The notes beneath the pieces were generated by a model. That model did not search any database. It saw only the letters and a list, made by a program, of their open reading frames with translations, and had not been told where the DNA came from. Both the position numbers and the translations under genes were made by a program. A stretch of 7,023 nt of DNA, taken from assembly GCA_026397695.1 (NCBI GenBank), contig JAPLUJ010000081.1, positions 1 to 7,023 on the forward strand. The letters run 5' to 3'. The DNA comes from Verrucomicrobiota bacterium. GTDB taxonomy: Bacteria > Verrucomicrobiota > Verrucomicrobiia > Verrucomicrobiales > Akkermansiaceae. This document shows, one piece after another, positions 1 to 5,045 of the stretch. The stretch's first letter is position 1. The number at the start of each line of letters is the position of its first letter.

Positions 1-206
1 ACCCGCTGCCTAAATAATTCCCCGCCTGCTCCGGCCTCATCCGCCATCCCTCATGATCGTTAGATCCTGAAGCATCCTCCCCAGCATCGCGAACTTCCAC
101 CGCACCACCTTGCCAATTACCGATTATTGATGCGGCCGCATCAATAATCCTAAAAAGGAAAATGGAATCATGGTCAAACAGCGGCAAGTGACGTAAGATC
201 AAGGGC
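1..206. other. Left-edge non-coding stretch
   Basis: I see no gene I can support here. The minus strand is open from about base 208 to the left edge without a stop, but its translation has no recognisable family. A second minus-strand frame gives a short peptide-like run (bases about 117 to 37, with WKFAMLGRMLQDL, then TGA) that could be the end of a decayed gene. The stretch also holds the 28-bp palindrome listed separately. It is the 5' flank of the transposase fragment, so an insertion-element end is expected here, but I cannot identify terminal repeats without the other end. Confidence 0.4.
122..149. repeat. 28-bp perfect palindrome upstream of transposase remnant
   Basis: Bases 122-135 (gattattgatgcgg) are followed immediately by their exact reverse complement (136-149), with no loop and a GC-rich centre gcggccgc. 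The symmetry stops at 121/150. No T-run follows on either strand; on the plus side it is followed by ctaaaaagg. It therefore does not look like an ordinary intrinsic terminator. It lies about 58 bases before the transposase start, so it may be a subterminal element of the insertion sequence, an operator, or a cruciform-forming repeat. The role is inference; the symmetry is seen directly. Confidence 0.85.
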
Positions 207-611
207 ATGGATACGCCAGCACCCCTGATTATTGCTAACCCTGTGGGTGAGACCGAAAACGCCCGCCAATATCCGCCCGGAAGCTGGCCTCTGGACACGC
301 CTGGCGGCAGATATTATGCCGAATGGGATGGTGACGCGCCCGTTACTCGCGAAGGTCAGTTGATCTTCTTTTTCCAGTTCCTGCATGCTGGCGGACGGTG
401 GGAGGAGTTCCTGCGCGGTTGTCCGCTCCACTATACCGGCAACCGGGGCAGCGGCGCACCCAACGTCATGGGCACCGTGCTGTTGAGCGTGCTTTCCGGC
501 CACTGGCGCTATGCCCACATCAATGGTGTTCGCGGCGACGGCGTCAACCCAGGGCTGTTAGGCATCGATGGCACCGTCAGTGAGGATGCCGTGCGTGCTG
601 CCATGAAGCGC
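207..611 (+). pseudogene. Transposase, N-terminal fragment
   Basis: About 135 codons from ATG 207 read as the N-terminal part of a DDE-type insertion-sequence transposase. The segment from APVTREGQLIFFFQFLHAGG (residues 44-63) through GHWRYAHINGVRGDG (98-112) and the helix-like TVSEDAVRAAMKR (123-135) is the style of IS4/IS1380-like transposases in Verrucomicrobia. I recognise it from memory of such proteins and cannot fix the IS family. The DDE catalytic core, which would follow, is absent: after residue 135 the translation changes to an unrelated secreted-protein tail. The frame stays open to the stop ending at 794, so an automatic caller would report a 195-residue protein, but its second part is chimeric. 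An in-frame TGA at 189-191 precedes the start. An aaggg lies only one base before the ATG, too close for a good ribosome binding site. It is a non-functional remnant of a mobile element. Confidence 0.7.
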
Positions 612-777
612 ACCCGCACCTACACCGTGCTCGCCAGCACCAGCCTCGGTGCTGGGAACATGGGTATCTTTGCCCGGTTCGCCCCCGAGCGTCGACAACG
701 GCAGCCAGCGCACCGTCACCGACATGGATGCCACCGCAGCCAGGAAGTTCTATCGCGTGCAAATCGCCAAACCCTGA
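612..777 (+). pseudogene. C-terminal tail of a secreted protein, frameshifted remnant
   Basis: After the transposase fragment the same frame reads TRTYTVLASTSLGAG. The +1 frame then continues from about base 659 as TWVSLPGSPPSVDNGSQRTV, TDMDATAARKFYRVQIAKP and a TGA at 775-777. Joined, this is a typical end of large secreted or surface proteins of Verrucomicrobia and Planctomycetes, a beta-sandwich module finishing in 'RxFYRV'. Removing one A of the AA at 657-658 would unite the two frames (GGG-ACA-TGG, Gly-Thr-Trp), so a one-base insertion is the simplest reading. The rest of the gene is missing, replaced on its 5' side by the transposase fragment. It is either a deletion scar of an insertion element that landed in a surface-protein gene, or a rearrangement. 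Family assignment is by style only. Confidence 0.55.
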
Positions 778-921
778 GCGAAAATCCGAGTTGATTTACC
801 ACGAAGCTCACTGATTTGCCTGATTTCACAAAAAGAATCGGATCAATTGAAATAGTTAGATCATTCACCTTTTGGGTGAGCGCACATGGCGCTATCACAT
901 ATTCAAAAACAAAATCAGTAA

Positions 922-1842
922 TCAGTAGTTCCTGTTTTCCCTTTCAGGATTAGGCCGCACTTCCGCAGGGGCTGGCAGGATGCGCCTTTTTTGTCCGGCG
1001 AGTTTTTTCACCAACTCGACGAACTCCGCGCGGTCTTCCGTGGGATCGTCAGTGAGGCCGGGTTGGGCGAGCGTTAGAACCTTTTCCCAGGCGGTTTCCC
1101 GCACCTCTTCCATGGCGCGCAGTTTCATGCCGAACAGCGCCACGGCCGTGGCGAATTGATAGTCGGCGTCAACTTTATCGAGCGCCAGCGCGTCACCTGT
1201 TAGGGCAAACTCGATCCTGCGGCTCTCGTCGCCAGCGGGATGTTTGTAGCGCAGTTTTACCGTAAGCCATTCGTTGCTAGTCACCTGCTGCGGCGGGAAG
1301 GTTTGGTATTTCAGGGCGTCGGTGTCGGCCGCCGCTCCCGATGGCTTCAGTTCGTAGAAGGCGGTGACGCTGTGGCCCGCGCCAATGTCGCCGGCATCGA
1401 CTTTGTCGTTGTTTAAATCCTCGTTGCGCAACACCCGGTTGGCATAGGCACGTTTGATACCGGCACCACCGTTGGTGGAACCACCCGCCTCAAGTCTTGA
1501 TAGAGTCCTGAGCACCGTGGCCCGGCCTTGTGTATCGAGCCGGGTGGAGGGCAGCGCCACTCCTTCCTTGCCGGCATAGACGACGATGGCCACTTGGTCG
1601 CGTTCATCGAGTTGTTCCACCAGCGTTGCCATCGCGTGCTTGAGCAGCGGCAGTTTGTCCGGGCTTTGCATCGATCCGGAAACGTCGATCAGGAACACCA
1701 GATTCGAGGCGGGACGCTTGTCGGCTGCGATCTCGCGCCCCTTGATCGCCACGCGGACGAGTTGGTGTTCGGGAGCCCACGGGCAATATGCCAGAGTCGC
1801 GCCGACGGCGAACGGCCCCTAACCCTGCGGTGGCTCGTAATG
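922..1842 (-). pseudogene. YfbK-like VWA domain protein (DUF3520), internally deleted and 5'-broken
   Basis: The readable frame runs from GTG 1752 to the TGA at 922-924 (276 codons). It contains the first MIDAS element DVSGSM, the VWA segment GGSTNGGAGI, then NNDKVDAGDIGAGHSVTAFY and the C-terminal YfbK/DUF3520 region (LTVKLRYKHPAGDES; AVALFGMKLRA). Two things show that it is not a normal gene. First, in the family about 100 or more residues separate GGAGI..AY from ENR.LRNED. Here KRAYANRVLRNED is continuous, so the second half of the VWA domain, including the conserved TDGDFNVG-type MIDAS aspartate, is gone in frame. Second, family sequence continues upstream of the GTG as GPFAVGATLAYCPWAPEHQL, beyond an in-frame TAG (1819-1821) as HYEPPQG, and then in another frame (FHLDVTIGQVRI, about 1850-1886). 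The annotated start is therefore inside the conserved N-terminal domain. Family proteins are usually exported, metal-ion-dependent adhesion-type proteins of unclear function. The deletion makes this copy probably non-functional. Confidence 0.8.
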
Positions 1843-1975
1843 TTATTGATCCGAACCTGCCCGATTGTGACATCCAAATGAAACTTTTTTTTGCAGAGGC
1901 CTCGGTGGGACATGCGCGTCAACTTAAGAAAGGAAGAATCAGCATCTCTTTATATTGCTGCCCGCACCAAGGCCC

Positions 1976-2015
1976 CGCGACAATTCTCGTGACGGCCGTC
2001 ACGAGAATTGTCGCG
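1976..2015. repeat. 40-bp perfect palindrome upstream of pgk
   Basis: Bases 1976-1995 (cgcgacaattctcgtgacgg) are followed with no spacer by their exact reverse complement (1996-2015). The symmetry ends at 1975/2016. It lies 75 bases before the pgk start and about 130 bases upstream of the traceable 5' part of the divergent VWA pseudogene. There is no T-run after either arm, so a simple intrinsic terminator is unlikely. As RNA it would form a very stable, nearly loopless hairpin; as DNA it could form a cruciform. Candidates are a REP-like mobile palindrome moved by a RAYT transposase, an operator for a dimeric regulator, or a scar of rearrangement. The function is inference. Confidence 0.9.
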
Positions 2016-2051
2016 ATAGGGTGGAGAAATCTGGAGCAGGCGACGCAGGTC

Positions 2052-2083
2052 TTGACACCGGTCGATCTCTGAGGCGGTATTTG
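2052..2083 (+). promoter_or_regulatory. Possible promoter for pgk-tpiA (weak -10)
   Basis: A perfect -35 hexamer TTGACA is at 2052-2057. The only A/T-rich candidate for a -10 is tatttg at 2078-2083, with a 20-base spacer and three matches to TATAAT, so the -10 is poor. If used, transcription would begin almost at the pgk ATG (2091), giving a very short or leaderless message. That would fit the lack of a well-placed Shine-Dalgarno (GAGG at 2071-2074 is 16 bases away). Any promoter upstream of 1976 would instead carry the 40-bp palindrome into the 5' leader. Confidence 0.25.
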
Positions 2084-2090
2084 CGTCCCC

Positions 2091-3296
2091 ATGGCCAAAT
2101 TATCGATTCGCGATCTCAATGTTGCATCCAAGGAAGTCCTCATGCGGGTGGAATTCAACGTGCCTCTCAAAGACGGCACTATCACCGACGACACCCGCAT
2201 TCAAGCCGCACTGCCGTCGATCCGGCACCTCATCGCCGGCGGCGCGAAACTCGTGCTCTGCGCACACCTCGGACGGCCCAAAGGTAAACCCGATGCGAAA
2301 TACTCGCTCGCACCCGCCGCGACACGCCTCGGCGAACTCCTCGGCCTGACAGTGGGATTTGCGCCGGATTGTGTGGGGCCGGCAGCCGCCACCCTCCGCG
2401 CCGCACTCAAACCCGGGGAGGTTCTTGTTCTGGAAAACACCCGCTTCCACGCCGCCGAGGAAGCTAACGAACCGGCCTTCGCCAAGGATCTGGCGGGCAC
2501 CGCCGAGATTTATGTCAATGATGCGTTCGGTTCCGCCCACCGCGCCCACGCCTCCACCGAAGGCGTCACTCATTTCGTTGCCCGCAGTGCCATGGGCTTC
2601 CTGATGGCACAGGAACTGAAATATCTCCAACAAGAACTCGACAACCCGGCCCGCCCGTTCGTCGTGATCATGGGTGGCTCGAAAGTTTCCGACAAAATCC
2701 AGGTGATCATGAGACTGTTAGAGAAAGCCGACACCCTGATCATCGGGGGTGCCATGGCCTTTACTTTCTTCAAGGCCCAGGGCCACGATGTCGGCGCGAG
2801 CAAGGTGGAGGCCGACAAGCTTGATCTCGCCCTGGAAATCCTCGCCAAGGCCAAACAACTCGGCAAAACCATCTTGCTGCCGATCGATACCCGCGAGACC
2901 GACAAGTTTGAAGACGGTGCCCAAACCCGCTGCACCCGGTCCTTCGCACAAGGTGGCGCCGTGAGCCATGGCTGGATCGGCATCGACATCGGCGACCAAG
3001 CCATCGACGAGTTCCGCAATGCCATCCTACAGGCGAAAACCATCATCTGGAATGGCCCGATCGGCGTGTTCGAAATCGCAAACTTCGCCGCAGGCACCCG
3101 CGCCGTCGCCGATGCCGTCGCCGCAGCCACCCGCAACGGCGCGGTCAGCATCATCGGCGGTGGGGATTCCGTCACCGCCGTCAACCAATTCGGCCTTGAT
3201 GACCAAATGACTTTCATTTCCACTGGCGGCGGCGCGTCCCTCGAATTGCTCGAAGGAAAAGTCCTCCCGGGCGTCGCCGCACTCGACGAAATCTAA
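2091..3296 (+). CDS. pgk: Phosphoglycerate kinase
   Basis: Phosphoglycerate kinase (EC 2.7.2.3) transfers phosphate between 1,3-bisphosphoglycerate and ADP in cytosolic glycolysis and gluconeogenesis. The 401-residue length is normal. Landmarks in order: the N-terminal signature VLMRVEFNVP (residues 16-25), ITDDTRI (31-37), HLGRPKGK (59-66), NTRFH with Arg118, VNDAFGSAHRAH (142-153), MGGSKVSDK (194-202), WNGPIGVFE (320-328), the nucleotide-site GGGDS (356-360) and STGGGASLE (377-385). These cover both lobes, so the enzyme is complete. One oddity is Glu21, where the family signature has Asp, a residue that contacts 3-phosphoglycerate. ATG 2091 gives MAKLSIRDLN, matching family N termini. No strong ribosome binding site is visible (GAGG, 16 bases upstream). 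tpiA follows on the same strand, so the two are probably co-transcribed. Confidence 0.97.
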   Translation: MAKLSIRDLNVASKEVLMRVEFNVPLKDGTITDDTRIQAALPSIRHLIAGGAKLVLCAHLGRPKGKPDAKYSLAPAATRLGELLGLTVGFAPDCVGPAAATLRAALKPGEVLVLENTRFHAAEEANEPAFAKDLAGTAEIYVNDAFGSAHRAHASTEGVTHFVARSAMGFLMAQELKYLQQELDNPARPFVVIMGGSKVSDKIQVIMRLLEKADTLIIGGAMAFTFFKAQGHDVGASKVEADKLDLALEILAKAKQLGKTILLPIDTRETDKFEDGAQTRCTRSFAQGGAVSHGWIGIDIGDQAIDEFRNAILQAKTIIWNGPIGVFEIANFAAGTRAVADAVAAATRNGAVSIIGGGDSVTAVNQFGLDDQMTFISTGGGASLELLEGKVLPGVAALDEI

Positions 3297-3328
3297 CTGC
3301 AATGCCCGCACCACTTATCCAAGCACCC

Positions 3329-4120
3329 ATGATCCGCAAGCCCATCTTCGCCGCCAACTGGAAAATGAACAAGGGAGCTTCCGAAACGGAAGACTTCGTC
3401 AGGAGTTTTCTATCGAAAATCCAAGGCCAGAGTTTCCCCTGTGAAATCGTCATCGCACCGCCATTCGTTTCGCTGCCGAAACTCGCGGACCTGCTGCACA
3501 GCGCGATGCAGAATGCCCGCGCCATCCAAATTGGCGCACAGAACTGCTCGCAGTTTGATTCCGGGGCCTACACCGGCGAGGTCAGTGTGCTGATGTTACG
3601 CGAGTTTTTCGTCCACTTCGTCATCCTCGGCCACAGCGAGCGCCGCGCGATTTTCGGCGAGACCGATGCGATCATCAACTCCAAGCTGAAGAAAGCCCGC
3701 GAAGCCAATCTCAAACCCATTTTCTGCATCGGCGAAACCCTCGCCCAACGCGAGGGCGGCATGCTCGAATCCGTGCTGCGCACCCAAGTCACCGAAGGTC
3801 TCCAAGGTCTAACCGATAAGGACATGGCCGAAATCGTCATCGCCTACGAACCCGTGTGGGCCATCGGCACCGGCGTCACCGCCACCTCCCAACAGGCACA
3901 GGACGCCCACGCCTTCGTCCGCTCGCTCGTTGCCGGGCTTTACGGCGCGGACACCGCCGAGCGGATCCGCATCCAATACGGCGGCAGCGTGAAGCCGGGC
4001 AACGCCGCCGAGTTGATGGCTTGCCCAGACATTGATGGTGCACTCATCGGCGGCGCGTCGTTAGAACCTCATGGATTTCTGGAAATCATCCGCAACGGCA
4101 CGGTGCCATTGGTGGAGTGA
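3329..4120 (+). CDS. tpiA: Triosephosphate isomerase
   Basis: Triosephosphate isomerase (EC 5.3.1.1) interconverts dihydroxyacetone phosphate and glyceraldehyde 3-phosphate and works as a cytosolic dimer of (beta/alpha)8 barrels. All active-site elements are present. Counted from ATG 3329: Asn10 and Lys12 in ANWKMN, the electrophile His102 in ILGHSERR, catalytic Glu174 in AYEPVWAIGTG with the mobile loop after it, and the phosphate-binding IQYGGSVKPGN (215-225) and ALIGGASL (238-245). The 263-residue length is typical. I chose 3329 because MIRKPIFAANWKMN matches family N termini. An upstream in-frame ATG at 3302, six bases after the pgk stop, would add nine residues (MPAPLIQAP) and is the likely automatic call. 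Neither has a clear ribosome binding site, so translation may be coupled to pgk. The stop overlaps the next frame in a GTGA context. Confidence 0.96.
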   Translation: MIRKPIFAANWKMNKGASETEDFVRSFLSKIQGQSFPCEIVIAPPFVSLPKLADLLHSAMQNARAIQIGAQNCSQFDSGAYTGEVSVLMLREFFVHFVILGHSERRAIFGETDAIINSKLKKAREANLKPIFCIGETLAQREGGMLESVLRTQVTEGLQGLTDKDMAEIVIAYEPVWAIGTGVTATSQQAQDAHAFVRSLVAGLYGADTAERIRIQYGGSVKPGNAAELMACPDIDGALIGGASLEPHGFLEIIRNGTVPLVE

Positions 4121-4131
4121 GTTCACCGCTC

Positions 4132-4815
4132 ATGATGCGTTTCCTCCGTAGCCTGACTCTTGCCTTCCTCCTGCTCCCCGCATGGAGTCGCGCCGAGCAT
4201 GTGATCGTCACCGGCGGCCCCGCCCTGCGCAAATGGGAAAACCTGCGGGTCTTGCCCGACCAACACGACCGCTGGTGGGCGAACTTCGTGCGGGCTTCGA
4301 CCCTCCGCATGGACGAGATCCGCAGGGTTTACGGCCCCGATGCCCCGCTCGTGTGGCTGGTCTATCAACCAGGCTATCAAACCCGCGGGCGTGAGGACGG
4401 CAAGCCCTATACCACTTGGATCACCGAAGTCGCGGCCGCGCGCCACGCCACGCTCATCTGGTTCAACAACACCGAACGCTTCCTCCAGGCACTCAATTCC
4501 CGCCCGCACGGCTCCATCCAGACCTTCGACTTCTTCGGCCACTCGAACCGCTTTGCCTTCATGTTCGACTACGGCAACGAAATCATGGCGGTTTCCGTGT
4601 CATGGCTTCACGAGCGCGACCTACCGCGCATCAAGGCATCGGTTTTCGCGCGCAATGCCTACTGCAAGAGTTGGGGGTGCCATACTGCGGAAAGCATGAG
4701 CGCCGTCTGGAAACGCGCGCTCGGACTTCCGATGGAAGGCGCCAAGGGTCCCACCGATTATACCGTCATCAGCTATGGACGCTTGCCCGAAGTGCACGGC
4801 AGGTGGGCAAGGTGA
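4132..4815 (+). CDS. Secreted protein of unknown function (probably frameshifted at its 3' end)
   Basis: I do not recognise the family. The 227-residue protein starts with a classic Sec signal peptide: MMRFLR, hydrophobic LTLAFLLLPAW, likely cleavage after SRA (residue 21). The mature part is globular and rich in aromatic residues. It has a His in TFDFFGHSNRFAFMFDYGN (131-149, His137) and later an aromatic/cysteine block NAYCKSWGCHTAESMS (175-190, Cys178, Cys183), then GPTDYTVISYG (206-216). A hydrophobic strand ending in GHS plus a downstream strand ending in GCH recalls the His/Cys dyad layout of clan CD (caspase-like) peptidases; this is speculation. ATG 4132 or 4135 suits the signal peptide. 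GTG 4117, overlapping the tpiA stop as GTGA, is an alternative giving MSSPLMM. The gene lies 11 bases after tpiA, so co-transcription is likely. A protein-like tail continues in the next frame to 4921 (separate entry), so the native protein was probably about 262 residues. Confidence 0.75.
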   Translation: MMRFLRSLTLAFLLLPAWSRAEHVIVTGGPALRKWENLRVLPDQHDRWWANFVRASTLRMDEIRRVYGPDAPLVWLVYQPGYQTRGREDGKPYTTWITEVAAARHATLIWFNNTERFLQALNSRPHGSIQTFDFFGHSNRFAFMFDYGNEIMAVSVSWLHERDLPRIKASVFARNAYCKSWGCHTAESMSAVWKRALGLPMEGAKGPTDYTVISYGRLPEVHGRWAR

Positions 4816-4921
4816 TGGCAAAGACCTAAGATATGCGGAGGGGTATTGGCATCGTTCCCTGAATGACAAGGACGCGGCACACGCGTTTCAGCTCAACCAT
4901 TATGGCGAGGATTTCCAGTGA
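4811..4921 (+). pseudogene. Out-of-frame C-terminal tail of the preceding secreted protein
   Basis: Directly after the preceding gene ends (WAR-stop at 4813-4815), the frame shifted by one base reads GDGKDLRYAEGYWHRSLN, then DKDAAHAFQLNHYGEDFQ and TGA (4919-4921). The 36 residues have natural protein composition (Tyr, Trp, His, acidic and polar residues), unlike the Arg/Pro/Ser-rich shadow frames of this GC-rich DNA, and there is no start codon of their own. Dropping one base at about 4810 joins WA to GDGKDL and gives a continuous 262-residue protein. The simplest explanation is a one-base insertion, either a real mutation or an assembly error. A programmed +1 shift at AGG-TGA is less likely because re-pairing from AGG to GGT is poor. 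The homology of the tail is not established. Confidence 0.5.
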
Positions 4922-5000
4922 GCTCAATCCAAGGAAATATCTTGACGATGCGGGACGGATCGCCATGTTTTCCGTTGTTGCCAAACCCACAACCCACCAA

Positions 5001-5029
5001 TTGTCAGCCATGAAGAATGCTCCTAAAAG
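5001..5029 (+). promoter_or_regulatory. Possible sigma-70 promoter for the TIM-barrel gene
   Basis: TTGTCA (5001-5006, five of six matches to the -35 consensus) and TAAAAG (5024-5029, four of six matches to the -10) are separated by 17 bases. Transcription would start near 5036, about ten bases before ATG 5046. This favours 5046 over the upstream in-frame ATG at 5010 and leaves little room for a ribosome binding site. It is based on consensus matching alone. Confidence 0.35.
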
Positions 5030-5045
5030 TATCAACAAGATCAAG

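Noticed and set aside
1..208. Minus-strand frame open to the left edge, about 69 codons
   Set aside because: No recognisable motif; it crosses the 28-bp palindrome and may be open by chance. The 3' part lies outside the window.
174..518. Minus-strand open frame opposite the transposase fragment
   Set aside because: Its composition is that of a shadow frame and the plus strand has recognisable transposase segments.
850..900. Small hairpins (tcacc-ttttg-ggtga and agcgc-acatg-gcgct) downstream of the VWA pseudogene
   Set aside because: Five-base stems with no T-run in the right place on the minus strand; too weak to call a terminator.
2100..2633. Long minus-strand open frame within pgk
   Set aside because: It is antisense to an unmistakable pgk; the third-base GC bias of the real gene keeps the opposite strand open.
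2570..3223. 217-codon minus-strand open frame within pgk
   Set aside because: Antisense shadow with Ser/Ala/Pro-rich low-complexity composition and no family.
4123..4542. 139-codon minus-strand open frame opposite the secreted protein
   Set aside because: The plus strand carries a signal peptide and natural composition; the minus frame is its shadow.
4942..4970. TTGACG with atgttt as a promoter for the TIM-barrel gene
   Set aside because: The -10 match is poor and a better pair lies at 5001-5029.
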